DNA of 64,000 nt from Pogostemon cablin (lineage: Eukaryota; Streptophyta; Magnoliopsida; Lamiales; Lamiaceae): NCBI GenBank assembly GCA_023678885.1, contig CM042975.1, forward strand, positions 29,801,405-29,865,404, given 5' to 3'. A model generated the notes under the pieces. The model ran no database searches, was not told where the DNA came from, and worked only from the letters and a program-made list of their open reading frames with translations. Positions 1-12,535 of this stretch are shown piece by piece (the first letter of the stretch is position 1; every line of letters begins with the position of its first letter). The position numbers were made by a program, and so were the translations under genes.

Positions 1-354
1 TACTTCTGGTTCATTTTATACCATTCTTAGACAAACAATTACTATTGTCTACCAAATCTAGATTCTAGAGGGAGTACTACTCCCCTTAATTGTCCATATT
101 ATCGCCTACTAAGTGAGTTCTAATAAATAAAAACAATTCTAAATTACAAAGAAAAATATAGTGGAGTAATATTACTTTGTGTGTACGTATGGGTCATGGG
201 CCACACACCCAAATGGATATGCTGAAGATTTCGGCTATCAGGAAATAAGCTTGAACAATTATGTAAAAGCCCTCCTTTCTTTAATGGGCTTAGACGATTA
301 GAAGCCCATAGTAATAAAGGCCCAATCTCATTGTGAGATGAAGTTCCAAAACTG

Positions 355-555
355 TATCATTTTAAAATAATATTAGGTATTGATGCGGTATATCACGTAA
401 TATCACATTTGTCTCAATGTATTCATAATACCTATAATTCGGTATTATTTTGACCCAATATTAATAATACTTTTTTTTTGGTATTGTGTATACCTCCTTA
501 AGAGATGGGATTCACAATACCACAATTTAATACCTATGTATTAAATATAATTTTA
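355..555. repeat. AT-rich segment with repeated GGTATT words
   Basis: The words ggtattg, ggtatta and their complements recur here (near 373, 442, 480 and 515), which suggests a decayed MITE. I could not define paired ends or a target duplication. There is no coding potential. The preceding 350 bases hold nothing I recognise. Confidence 0.25.
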
Positions 556-559
556 CCAT

Positions 560-1095
560 TATACCTTTATCCAATAATAATATTAATTAATAATAATAAT
601 TAATAATAATAACTAATATTAATATTAATATTAATAATAATAAATAATAATACTCCATATTTATAATAATAATTAATAATAAATAATATTAATAATATTA
701 ATTAAAATTAATAATTAATAATAATATTAATATTAAATAATAATAATTATTATTATTAATAAATAATAATAATAATAATAATAATTAATAATAATAACTA
801 ATATTAATATTAATAATAATAAATAATAATACTCCATATTTATAATAATAATTAATAATAATATTAATAATAATAAATAATATTAATAATATTAATTAAA
901 ATTAATAATTAATAATAATATTAATATTAAATAATAATAATAATTATTATTAATAAATAATAATAATAATAATAAATCATAATATTCTTATTAATAATAA
1001 TAATAATAATTATTATTAATAGTAATAATAATAATAAATAAATAATAAATAATGATAATTAAAAATAATAATTAATAATAATAATAATAACAAGG
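560..1095. repeat. TAA/TTA microsatellite block with internal duplication
   Basis: About 535 bases consist almost only of TAA, AAT and ATT steps. Inside it a segment of roughly 180-185 bases is present twice in tandem: the landmark actccatattt occurs near 652 and again near 832, and aactaatatt near 611 and 796. It lies about 1 kb upstream of the eIF5A start. It is a replication-slippage product, not a gene. Confidence 0.8.
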
Positions 1096-1954
1096 GGTAA
1101 ATATGTCATTTTACTTATTATTCCATTTGTTAATATTCAATAACAAACCTAAAACAACTAATACCTAGTTATCTATCATCTCATTTTTTTATAATAGCAA
1201 ACAATAATACAATTAATCAATGGTCAAACAAATCTCGATATACACAATCCCTTTATATCCCATACCTACAAGCAAACGACCTCATAATTTAGTATTATTA
1301 TTTCTGTTTATGAGTAATTATTACATTATAGTTTCATAAAATTTTCAATTTAAAAGCCTCTTGTGTTTATGTCAAATTATTAATTTGTGAGACGAGTTAA
1401 AATTTGATTATTATATAGTATAGGTAGAGTATGCTAATGGAAAATTATAATCTATGGCAAAAACTTGTATGCCCTGAGGGCACGTCGTGCGCTCACCGTG
1501 CGCCCATATCATTTAATATTAAATTATATATCTTTTAGTACAAAAATGTGTACTCTTTATTTTTTGAAAAAAACTAAAAAATATTTATGAAAAATATATA
1601 CTCTTTAGAATAAAATGATATACCCTTATTAATTAAAGTGTATATCCTGTAGAACAAACTAATGTAACCTCGCCCATACTTGAAGACACAATAGACTAAT
1701 TCGGAGTAATATGGAGTACTATTTAAAGATATATGTTTCTTTATACGAATCAATTTTAGGATATACCTTTATCTATAATAAAAATAATTTAATAATTCAT
1801 CAATCCGTTTTGAGGGTGTACCTTTACAAATGATTCTCTTTAGATTGTTAAAATGAGCAATTAAGTAAAATCAATAATTTATAATTTGTCGCACATCACA
1901 AATTATTTTATTGCATTTTTTTCTGCTAAATATCATTATTAGACAGAATATAAA

Positions 1955-1963
1955 TTAGGGTTT
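1955..1963 (-). promoter_or_regulatory. telo-box upstream of eIF5A
   Basis: TTAGGGTTT, the complement of AAACCCTAA, lies about 155 bases before the eIF5A start codon. Telo-boxes are common in promoters of plant translation-machinery genes, so the place fits. A single 9-mer in AT-rich DNA can arise by chance. The rest of 1096-2117 shows no clear TATA box. Confidence 0.4.
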
Positions 1964-2117
1964 AATTATTTTCTTTTTTGTTACTCGCATTTATGAGGTT
2001 GGGAAATAGCTAAAATATTCATAATAAAATTCGCAAAAGTATTTAATAAAAAGGAGTAAAATATTCTCTCAGATTTTCCATTTTTTCGCAACAGCAAATC
2101 AATCAAGCTCCAGAAAA

Positions 2118-4532
2118 ATGTCGGACGAGGAGCATCACTTTGAGTCGAAGGCCGACGCGGGTGCTTCCAAAACCTACCCTCAACAAGCTGGCACCATCCG
2201 CAAGAATGGCTACTTAGTCATTAAGGGCAGACCTTGCAAGGTGAATCCCTATTTTGTTCCTGATTTTTTTTAATTCGAAAATTTGGGCATCATGTTGTTG
2301 AATCCGAACCGGGTTTGGTTATTGTAATCGGATCTTGATGGCTTAATTTGTTTTGTCGATTTCGCGATCTGTTTCTGCGTTGCCTTTTGTTAATTGTTGT
2401 TGGATTTCAGCAGTATTGCGCTGCCCTTGTTTCATGATTAGTTTTTGTTGTTTACAAGTGAGTTATTTGTTTTGGATTGAGGTTAGGTTTTGGTTATTTT
2501 ACGATTTTTATTGACTGTTTGTGTTTGTTTTAGTTTGTGTGAACTTTCTCCCATGTTTGTGGGCATTGGATTGAACCTGAAGGTGGGAATTTCGGTTTCT
2601 ATATCTATTTTTAAATGTCTTTTTAATTGATGGATGTAGTAGTTTTATACAATTTTAAGTACTGATGGGGTTCTTATGTGGTTGAGATTAATGAATTTGG
2701 ATCAATCTCACGCTGTAAATCCTCTAAGATCCACTACCTTTTTTTATTTAATTTCTTGAAGTTTAGAAGGGTTCTATGGTGGGAATGTAATTGAAAAGAA
2801 TTTCTGTTATCAGATTCAATTGGTATGTTTGTTTTGAAGAGGCGCGTTTTTCGTGAAGCTTAACGATGTTCTCATGTATTTATTACTGCTGTATCTTCTC
2901 TCCGTGTATTTCCTAATTCCATGAGCATGCGTAATTTTGTCCAGTTTGGTTCTTGAATTGTGAAAATGCACAATGTTGAAACTGGATGGTTGATGGTTGA
3001 CCTCTGCTTTAACTCGAGAATGAAAATTTGGGATTGAATTTCGTTTAAAAAATTACTGAAACACACTGAATTGGCTCTCAAAACACTGCTTTTCAGTTCT
3101 TTTGTTATCTTTTTGAAGGACTGAAATTTTAAATGTACTTATGAGTATGTAATATCCTGTAGATTGCTATCGGGGTTATGCATCTTTTCATTAATAAATC
3201 TTCCTGAAGAATATAATAAAGTTTTTGCTCCCCTCGCTGTTATGCAAATACTGATATGGTTGTGCAAATTTGGATTGGTATAGTTTTCACGAGGATTTAG
3301 TGTTTCCGCATGGTGTACTTTTTTGGATTTGTCTATTCATAGTGTGAACAACAAATCGTTTTCCCAGCAGCCGTTCTTTCCTGGGAATTTGATTTCCAGC
3401 AACTGTCCTTTTCTCAGGATCAATCATTTTCTACTTATTATGTGACTATGTTGTTGATGTGCAATTGGATAGGTTGTTGAAGTGTCCACTTCGAAAACTG
3501 GGAAGCATGGGCATGCCAAGTGTCACTTTGTTGCGATAGACATATTCAATGGAAAAAAACTGGAAGATATTGTTCCATCTTCTCACAACTGTGATGTAAC
3601 GTGCTTTTTCATTATTCCTACATCTTCTAATATTTATTTGGCACATCTAATATTTGATCCATCTCAGATATTTTTCTGATCACTATTCTATAATGTTGTC
3701 CAGGTTCCTCATGTCAATCGTACGGACTATCAGCTCATTGACATTTCTGAGGATGGTTTTGTAAGTAACTCTCGCAATACAATACTACATCACTCAAACC
3801 CATCACATTATTCTCCAAAATAAACTTGATTTTACCATGTTTTTATGGCAGTTGTTTTAGCATCTATGTATTTCCACAAACCCTTGTATTTTCATAGTCT
3901 AACTAATGGCTAATTTCTAAATGCTTATAACCTTTTTTTTTTTCTTGTCATATATTAGCTTTATATTGAAGTTCTCTGTCAAAGTACCAATAGCTTAACT
4001 ATCTCGCTATTTGATGTTTATCATGGGATGCTTCATATGTTTAAATCGAACATTACTCCTGTTGTTTCAAATTTACTCAATTCATACCCAATTTATCATT
4101 GTCATTGTTTTTTTTACAACTTTTCCATGTTGAATATCCTATCTTAGCAGCTGCGTTTATAATGTCTACCAATATTCATAATAAGTTTACTTACTGAGCT
4201 GAAATCTATTTTGCAAGTTTCAGCACAACATCAAGTCATTTTTTTTTTCACTCAATCATCGATTTTTGAGCTGTAGGTGTCTCTTCTGACCGATAATGGT
4301 AGCACAAAAGATGATCTGAGGCTTCCAACTGATGACAGTCTGCTCAGCCAGGTGAGCAGATTACATCTACACTCAGTTCTATGCATAACTTGATCTGACG
4401 TGTTTAAAAAACGTGTAAATTATGCAGATTAAAAGCGGGTTTGATGAAGGAAAGGATCTCGTGGTGTCTGTTATGTCTGCAATGGGCGAAGAGCAGATTT
4501 GTGGCCTGAAAGACATTGGTCCGAAGAATTAA
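2118..4532 (+). CDS. eIF5A: eukaryotic translation initiation factor 5A
   Basis: Cytosolic factor that helps ribosomes pass hard peptide bonds and aids termination; it works only after one lysine is converted to hypusine. Five exons: 2118-2240, 3473-3595, 3704-3760, 4277-4351, 4428-4532; all introns are GT-AG and all joins are in frame. The product is 160 aa, as expected for plants (about 159-160). It starts MSDEEHHFES, has the basic stretch GTIRKNGYLVIKGRPCK, and the hypusine loop STSKTGKHGHAK in which Lys52 is the modified residue. The C-terminal OB-fold part ends LKDIGPKN. The chosen ATG matches the conserved N terminus. Exons 2 and 3 are small and introns hold most of the length (intron 1 is 1.23 kb). 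The gene looks intact. The next gene, WRKY32, starts 1.9 kb downstream on the same strand. Confidence 0.97.
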
Positions 4533-4886
4533 ATATGTTGCTTATCCTTATCTATGGAACTGCTCCCAAGTACCCATGTGTGTTTCGTTAAACTATATCT
4601 TGCTTTCCGACAGGTGAAACTTATACATGACTCAATAGCAAAACTCAAATTTATATATAGAGAGCTATGGTATTTCGTATTTGTGATTTGTTGTATTCTT
4701 TGTGCCAAATATTTTTGGGGCTCGTCTTTTATATGCATATTGCTTAGGGTAAATCTTTTGTTCCTTTATGCTTTACTGCTTCGCCATACTTGTTTCTACG
4801 CCCATTGCTCAGGGTAAGTCGTTCGTTTATGCTTTACTCTTACGCCATGCTCGTTCGTTTCCACATCTATGCTCAGCTGCTGCATG

Positions 4887-5040
4887 CTTGTTTTTTATTT
4901 ATTTATTTTTATCGGTAAATGTGTTCACCAAGCACCCATACTCCCCCTTTCTCCAAGTCTCCTCTCCATAATTTCAATGGGACTCGAACTTGAGTCATTC
5001 ACTTAAGTGAGGAGCCTAGTGGGTTAGTGAGTTAGCCCAT
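4887..5040 (-). mobile_element. tRNA-derived SINE-like insertion
   Basis: Read on the minus strand the segment begins near 5038 with GGGCTAACTCACTAACCC, carries GTTCGAGTCCC (4979-4989), which matches the RNA polymerase III B box, and ends in an A-rich tail (T-rich on + at 4887-4916). That order, with about 40 bases between the A-box-like start and the B box, is typical of plant SINEs. I could not settle target duplications. It lies in the 3' flank of eIF5A. Confidence 0.5.
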
Positions 5041-5990
5041 CTGTTATTTGTTTTTCTTAGTGTACTCGAGACAAAATTTAGGGTGACAAACGTCTTATGG
5101 AATGAATTTTTTTTATTAATATTTAAGTATTAGTTTTGTAGCATCTTTTACTCTAGAAATCTCATAATTATGATGATTTTAAATGCTGAATTTTCAAATC
5201 TAGTCAACTCAATAAATTTGGTTTTGAGCTTTTATAGTAATATATTTCAAAATTTGATTGTAATGAGATGCATCATCTCTTTAAACATTAGAATCAAATG
5301 GAGCATGTAGTTTAGTATGTACACAATTTTGAGCATGAAAAGGGTTGATATTTTAAAGTCACTCAACACATTTCCTAAAATTTTAATAATATAAGATTAT
5401 GCAATTAAAATATATTTAATACTATAAGTTATCGGTTTTGTAAATTACAAGAAATAGAAAGGTTAAATTATGGAAGGCAAACAAATCCACCTAATCTCTG
5501 TCACCAACTCAACTAAAGTAGAGAAGAGAATTGCATTAAAAAAATTGTTGGTTTTACCGATTCAAACCCATAAATTAAAAAAAAAAAATTACCTAGTCAA
5601 ACTCCCATAAACTATTTTTTTTCCCTTGATAATAATAACAATAATTTGCATTGTTTAAGAAAATATGTGCTATGGGATAATGCTAGACAAAGTATTAAAC
5701 ACATCTTTATCTGATTTAATTTCTCATCTTATCTTCTGATAAAATTATTACCAATAGTAACACAATATACATTAACACAATATTTATATTATGCTTTTAA
5801 TAATAATATAAATTAAATTAAATAATATTTAATTTAGTCGATTTTCTTATAAATAATACATTCATAATATTCACCTGGTTAATTGGTTTTCTTTTAAAAT
5901 AAGATTATAATAATAAAAAATACTGTTTGTTGGATAATTGGATTACTCAAGTCCCCAAAAGCTAAGGGTATTTCTGGAAATGTATAAGAA
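5041..5990. other. intergenic, no gene seen
   Basis: AT-rich spacer between eIF5A and WRKY32. I see no long frame, RNA gene or paired repeat. Short TAA/ATA runs occur around 5780-5900. Confidence 0.6.
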
Positions 5991-5994
5991 CCGG

Positions 5995-6158
5995 GGTCAA
6001 GACAAGTCAACAACGTGTAGAAAAATCCAAACCGGAATAAATGTCCGGTTCATAAATAATTCTGATTCGGCTTTATAATAACAATTACTATTTTCCTACT
6101 CACACTCTAATACTGTTCTCGCCACTCCACATGTCACATCAAACGACGTTTATTGACT
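5995..6158. promoter_or_regulatory. three W-boxes upstream of WRKY32
   Basis: GGTCAA at 5995-6000 and AGTCAA at 6005-6010 are W-boxes (TTGACC, TTGACT) on the minus strand, and TTGACT lies on + at 6153-6158. All are within about 410 bases of the WRKY32 start codon. W-boxes bind WRKY factors, so self- or cross-regulation is plausible. Six-base sites are frequent by chance; the 10-bp spacing of the first two is the more notable part. Confidence 0.4.
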
Positions 6159-6404
6159 ACCCCAAATATCTACATGTATATTTCACATTATAATCTGGAG
6201 AGAAGGACTCGAACAATGGGGGCTTCTGGTCATTTCAGTGTTAGAGAGGATTGGCAAATAGCAATTACTCGAAAAGGAGAATCAATCAGGGGAAAAGAAA
6301 AGCTACAATTACAAGAAAAACGGTTCAAAAAGAAATGAAAAGCTTTATTACCTGTGACTCAGAAAGCACGCACTTAAGCACTGACTGTGTGTAGGAAATC
6401 CTCC

Positions 6405-9400
6405 ATGGAAGAAGAGAACAATCGAAGCTCAGAAGCTTTTCAGGTGAAGTTGCACGAGAATTCGAAGCCAGCGAACGAGGGGGAAGAGGAGATTTGCGGT
6501 GAAAAAGCGGAGAAAAATGATGAGCATAGGCGAGTGAGCAGTGATGGTTACAGTGATTGTGCAGTGGAAAACAGCTCGAGAGGAGAATCAGGAGCTTCTC
6601 AATCCAAAACCCTAACCTCCGTGAAACTATCAGACGGTGAATTCCCCGCCGATTTTGATGAATCCTCTCACCACCTGTCTGGTAGCCTTACGATTCCTTT
6701 TCTTGTTTTAATCTCTCTGTATGTTTATTTATTTTTATTTTATTTTTTCGGTGTCATCTTTCTCGCTGCAATTGAACAAATTCAACCTTCAAGAAATTGT
6801 CACTTATCCAGTAGTTCTGTACATGATACTTGTTTGCATGTGTATGTGCGTGATTGTGAATAGATATTGACTGAATTTTGAATTTCTTAGATGTTCCAGT
6901 GGAGTACGCGCTTCTACCGCTACAGTCAGCTGAAGAGTTGAAGGTTTGTATTTCACTTGTGGCGTTGTTTCTTTTGCTTCATGATTTTTGGACTTTGCTT
7001 GAATTGCTGTAGTTTTCATGAGGAAGTAGGGATTGATGAAAAAGGTCTAGTGCTGATTTACTGGCATTTTTTCATGTTTAAGCTTCTTGTTGTCAAGCTG
7101 AATTTCTTCTGCTACTGCTTATGTTTCTGTTTCTGATATAAGTACGTAGAGATATTAAATTGATTAATTATTTTTTGCTGGTTGTGTAAATTTATGCTAG
7201 CGAGTGTTTGGATTCAGACTCTAGTTAAATTGGTCTAGTGTATATATTGATGCAAAATTAAAACCCTTATGATAAAATGAGTATCCTAAATTCTATCTTA
7301 ACTGCATATCTGAATAATGTATCTGATTAGGAAATCCAAATGTAGTAGGTTATTTAGTAGTTCCAACTGTGGTTTTTTTTGTTTAAAGATGTTTTGTGTC
7401 ACTAAACCAAATAACATACGCTGATATAAAAGAGAAATTATAACTCTCTTCAAGAACTACTGGAGGAGTCTCATCAAGTGTGGATTGATTGCCTTGAAAT
7501 TAAGTAACAAACATATATGTGGTTTCCTGCTGGAAAGAGTAGCCCAGTAGATTAGAAAATAATCCCAAAGTCCTTTTCATTTCTTAGCTTTAATGTTTGT
7601 GTCTCAGATTGACGAAAGCATAGCTTCATTAAAAAAATTCCCTTGGATAGTTTTTTGATGAAATTTGTGTTTCATATTTAAGTTGAATATCTGTTCATTT
7701 AAATAGAAAAGACAAATGTGGATTCACATTCCACTGCTCGGAGACTTAAACATAGACTTCGATTGAGAATCTGGTTTGTTGTAGGTTGACATGAATGCTG
7801 TATTCTTAAGCTTTTTCTTACTTCACATATTCAGTCTCTTATATGTACAACACATGTTTTGGTGTATCTCTGACTTAATACAGTTTCATCCTTCTCTATT
7901 ATAATTATTACCACTTCTACTATTATTAATTCAGGATCAAGTTAAAGCAGTGCGACAGAAATCTTTGAAAGGTGTCACTGGTCAATCTGCAGAAGTTCAT
8001 GTACAGCATCAGATACAGGTACCTGATGGTCCATCTAAATTGGAGTCATCACCAACGTCTGCTACAAAGCCCATTTCCTCTATTGCAAGTTCAAACCCAC
8101 CAGAACGAACGTTGTGCGTTAAAGAAAAGGATAAGAAGAACTCTCCAGATTTGAAGCTGCCAAAAACTCCTTCTGATGGGTTCAACTGGCGCAAATATGG
8201 TCAAAAGCAAGTGAAGAGTCCAGAAGGTTCTCGGAGCTATTACAGATGCACATTCTCTGATTGTTACGCCAAGAAGATTGAGTGCTCTGATCGTTCTAAC
8301 CGCCTCATAGAAACAGTTTATAGAAGTCATCACACACATGATCCTCCCCAGAAAGTAAATTGTACTAAAGAAAATAAGTCCGCATTAGCAATTTTGCCTG
8401 TTAATGGAAGTATCGATACAACTTTGAGACATGGTAATGATCCAGTGCCATCTACACCATCCAAAGAATCTTTGTTGAGACTTGATAAAACTCCAGAAAC
8501 GAAACAGGAGTCAAGTGGTTCTGATGAGACCACAGAAAATAATACAGAGGAACAGTATACTGAAGGTCCTGAATGTAAAAAAAGGCATGTTGGTTTGATC
8601 TTCAATCATTTTTACATTATTTCTGCCTCCTTCATGAGGGTTAATATCAAATTATTTGTCATGTACTTAAATCACCAGGCAACAGAGAAATCCCACCACA
8701 GAAGTTGAGTCCCTTCCCAAGCCTGGAAAGAAACCTAAATATGTTGTTCATGCAGCTGGTGATGTGGGTATATCTGGAGATGGCTACAGGTGGCGCAAGT
8801 ATGGACAGAAAATGGTTAAGGGAAATCCTCATCCAAGGTAACCTCATGTCTTCACCGATGCTTAAATGCTACATTTTAGTTGGTTTAATCTTATTAAAAT
8901 CATTCCTGACCATTCTGTCTGAAACAACTAAAACCTGATTGCTCTGCACACATTTCTACATCTTTTCTTTCGCAGCACCTGGTATATTAGTAATCCTGGA
9001 TAATTTTCTTTGTTAGCTAGCTATCTGTTCTGTGCATGGTTTTCAGACTGGGTAGTAGTTTTTAGATTATAACGTTTCCTTGAGGTTCTGGCGAAATCAG
9101 GGGCATATGTGCATCAGAGGTTTCATTCACTGCAAATTACAGCACTATCTTGTCCATCCCCTGCCTGGAAAAAGTGAAATGAGTGAAAAATAAATAATAT
9201 ATCATCTGTGTAAACAGTTAATAATTTGGGAAGCTATCATAAAGTGGCTTGATAAGCCAATAGGAATATACTGTTGATCTTAATGGTTCAGTTGTAAACT
9301 GTTAAGAACAGAAAAATAAAAGAAAAAGAAAATCAAACGGTAAATACCGTTTGCCCAATCAAACAGAAGATTCCGTTTGCCCAAAAGCCTCCAGGCTCTT

Positions 9401-12400
9401 TAATTCAATATTCAAGTGATAAGTTCACATAGACCCTAACCCATAGTTTAAATAATACTACCTATCAAGCCACAAAAGGAAAATTTCAATATCACAAATA
9501 CTAGATAGAATAATTAAAATAATCAATCAAGATGATTGAGCCAATCAATCAAGATGATTAGAATGATTGAGCCCAGCCCACAGGAGTGGACCCAAGCATG
9601 CCCCCGTCGACCGTGAACCCTAATTTTGCTTCATATCAATTCCATCCTCCTTCGAAACGACCTTGTCCTCAAGGTTGAAATCAAGTAATCGCCATAGAGT
9701 AAACATGAAATCCCCACTCCTTCTCAAAAAGTTCTTCTTGTTCATCCATTAACTCTTTCCCCTTCACCTCACAATATTCAACCTGTTTGAGGTCCAACTC
9801 TTCATCCTCATCAGCCAACAACATTCTCAGTTGTTTGAATGGGCAGCCATGCCAAGGTGTAAAGGGTTTCTTACCCCTAAAGCACAACTCTTTCGCTCTA
9901 AAGTCCTCCAAGGCTCTCGGTGGAAGATGAGTAAATCTGGAATGAGCAGTAGACTGTCCGGACAGCCCATATTCGTCTCGAACAACCCTGAATTCATCCC
10001 CGAGGGATCTGCAGTCGGCTTAGAGAAACTGCAGGTTGACCCCTGTACACTGCTGGCCCCTACTGCCACCTTACTTACCACAGGCAGCCTTGAACAACCA
10101 ATAGGGTCAGATCCATTGAAGGACGGAAGTTGCCCCGAACATATTTGCAGTTGAGGGTGAATCGCCGGCGGTAGAGTCACCGTTTCGGTCTCCGTAGTGG
10201 CGACATCCTCGCGACGCAGATCTGCAGCTGATTGTCGCGATCCCGAGAGTTTCAGAATCACCTTCGAAAGTTCACCCATAGTAGCCAAAATTTCAGCTAT
10301 CGTCTTCTTTATCTCTGCCTGACCAGCCTCGAGTTTATCCAATATCTCTTCGGTGGATCGGGTCGTTGCCATGTCGACGGGACCGGGATCCGGCATGCCG
10401 GACCAATTGTTAAGAACAGAAAAATAAAAGAAAAAGAAAATCAAACGGTAAATACCGTTTGCCCAATCAAACGGAAGACTCGGTTTGCCCAAAAGCCTCC
10501 AGGCTCTTTAATTCAATATTCAAGTGATAAGTTCACATAGACCCTAACCCATAGTTTAAATAATACTACCTATCAAGCCACAAAAGGAAAATTTCAATAT
10601 CACAAATACTAGATAGAATAATTAAAATAATCAATCAAGATGATTGAGCCAATCAATCAAGATGATTAGAATGATTGAACCCAGCCCACGGTAGTGGACC
10701 CAAGCCTGCCCCCCGTCGACCGTGAACCCTAATTTTGCTTCATATCATAAAAAAATTTAGTTTAAACTACACATGCTTTCGGAGAAAGAGAAACAAACTG
10801 AGTGAGAGATTATTATTTCAGAAGTATAGTCATGACCTTGTCCTTGAAGGCTAATTGATGAGTGCTTGACAATTGAATTGAAGAAGTCGCAGTGTCCACC
10901 GTCCAGCAATACAGAGGGAGACTTCAGAGCCATCGCCTTGAATTAGTTGCAGGCTTTCTTTTCTGGTAGCGTGTGTTGTGTTCTCTCTTTCCTCTCCTTT
11001 ATTTATTTATCTATTTTTTTTTGTAGGCTTTTATAAATTTGAGGAATCAAATTAAAGGTTGCATTCTGGTGATATCCGTGTGATATTTTCGTCGAGTGTT
11101 GTACATTGCTGAATGATTATTTTATATTTTGAGTTTTTACCTAATGCCGGAGAGTCGATTGCTGACTGAGGTTCCACTATGTGATACACATTATATTTCA
11201 CCCTTGTTAAACTTCATGCATGTGAAGAAGCAGCAATTTTTTTATAATAGAAACAAGATGGCACTGGTAGCAAAGAGCAATAGTTCTATTCTAATTCATC
11301 CCTAAAATACTCGGCTTTTAGAAGAAGGGATCAATTATTATCTTCATTACTGATTTCAAGTATGACTATTATCTGATTTAACACTCACCAAAAGCATACC
11401 TCCTTTACCTCACTTTCTTTTAGTCATAATGCTTGCATTTATCGACTCTTGAGTTTCAGTTCTTATACACAATGGAGGATGTAATTGAATAAATTATAGT
11501 CTGGAGTATTAAAGTCTTAATATTAGGACCACTCTTTTTGAGATAAATCATTGTATCTTCCAGCTTATAGCTGTAGAAAGAGATGTTGTAGCTGTCATGC
11601 TATCACATATTTGCTTCATCCGCACTGTGTCATGATATGTTGGTGGAACCCCAGGCATGTGCTTGATTCAACAACTTTTTTAGGGTAACAATTCGTCAAT
11701 ATCAACACCTAAATCACTCGAGAATACTAATGTAAAGGGCATGGAGTTGGACAGGCTGTCAGAACACCCTGCACTTTAGAACTATGTTCTTTCATATGTT
11801 GATTAACACGTGTTCCATTATAAGTCTCAACAGAAACTAAACATAAAGGTGCTCAAAACACTTGTGGGTACATAATAAATTGTTTTTAGACATTCTTATA
11901 CTAGATTGGTTCCTTATTTGCACCTTCTGCAAACATGTGGTAGCACTCTCAGTGCATCCAGGTTGTGAAATGAAACGGCTGCTCTAATTCGGAAGCAATA
12001 TGCAGTTGACCTATAAACTGCATTGCACCGGATTAAAACAGATTTTACCATAGGTGAAGCTATTAAGTTTCACTTGATGACTCCAGGGTAACTAGAATTT
12101 TGAAAAAAAAAAAAAAAAAATCTGAGTACCCGTAATTAAGTCAACTTCTGGCTTCATTTGGTTTGACTACGTTGTGTGTGAATAATTTTCAGGAACTACT
12201 ACAGATGTACTTCAGCTGGATGTCCAGTTCGAAAGCACATTGAAAGGGCCGTTGATAACTCCAGTGCCGTTGTAATAACATATAAGGGAGTCCATGATCA
12301 TGACACACCAGTACCGAGAAAGCGCCATGGCCCAAAGAGTAATACCCTAGTTGCTTCTTCTCCCATTTCTTCAAATGATTCACACAATAAAACCAAACAG

Positions 12401-12535
12401 CATAATAAAAGTCAAACCCAATGGTCAGTGGACAACGAAGGCGAGTTGACGGGTGAGGCACTAGTAGGTGGAGAGAAAGCATCAGAATCGGCAAAAACAC
12501 TATTGAACGTCGGGTTCGAAATCAAACCTTGCTGA
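6405..12535 (+). CDS. WRKY32: WRKY transcription factor, group I (WRKY32 type)
   Basis: Nuclear DNA-binding regulator with two WRKY domains. Exons: 6405-6681, 6891-6943, 7935-8584, 8679-8837, 12193-12535, giving 493 aa. WRKYGQK of the first domain is at residues 195-201, followed by a C-X4-C and H-T-H zinc ligand set. The second WRKYGQK is at 365-371, split after HPR by intron 4 as in other WRKY genes, and ends with C-X4-C and H-D-H. The linker VVHAAGDVGISGDGYRW, the KKRHGP stretch (here RKRHGP) and the ending TLLNVGFEIKPC are as I recall for Arabidopsis WRKY32 (466 aa). The start ATG has G at +4; upstream GTG at 6387 is not a likely start. Intron 3 appears to use a GC donor. Intron 4 (8838-12192) is 3.36 kb because of a retrotransposon at 9300-10747 in antisense orientation. 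All exons are open, so the gene is probably functional. Confidence 0.94.
8585..8678 (+). other. GC-AG intron of WRKY32
   Basis: The third exon ends in AAAAAAAG followed by GCATGT, close to the GC-donor consensus AG|GCAAGT, and the acceptor is CACCAG. This join gives the codon AGG and keeps the frame into QQRNPTTEVES and the second WRKY domain. GT donors at 8589 and 8593 do not fit this acceptor. A GT-AG alternative (GT at 8589 joined to AG ending at 8685) would also stay in frame but has a weak donor. Confidence 0.65.
9300..9638 (-). repeat. LTR (3' LTR of the intronic element)
   Basis: 339-base LTR with TG and CA ends. It contains the small palindrome AAACGGTAAATACCGTTT near 9336-9353 and a local duplication of the word aatcaatcaagatgattgag near 9519-9560. 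Confidence 0.85.
10409..10747 (-). repeat. LTR (5' LTR of the intronic element)
   Basis: Second copy of the 339-base LTR. It shares the AAACGGTAAATACCGTTT palindrome near 10444-10461. Identity to the other copy is about 98 percent by eye. Confidence 0.85.

Larger units (their letters stand above)
9300..10747 (-). mobile_element. non-autonomous LTR retrotransposon in WRKY32 intron 4
   Basis: Two direct repeats of 339 bases (9300-9638 and 10409-10747) start TGTTAAGAAC and end CATATCA; they differ at about seven positions plus one indel. Flanks TAAAC and TAAAA are probably a mutated 5-bp duplication. On the minus strand a primer-binding-like TGGTCCGGCATGCC follows the 5' LTR, and a purine tract GAAGGAGGATGG precedes the 3' LTR. 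The 770-base interior encodes only a gag start (MATTRSTEEILDKLEAGQ, then LPSFNGSDPIGC) and a tail resembling the end of Ty3 pol with CTTGAGGACAAGG. Protease, RT, RNase H and integrase are absent, so it is an internally deleted Ty3-type element moved in trans. It lies antisense to the gene. Confidence 0.85.

Noticed and set aside
4554..4971. frames of 67-87 codons downstream of eIF5A
   Set aside because: They lie in the 3' flank and over the SINE-like insertion; Cys/Phe-rich peptides without conservation signs.
6387..6404. upstream start for WRKY32
   Set aside because: The frame opens with GTG, not ATG; the first in-frame ATG with good context is at 6405.
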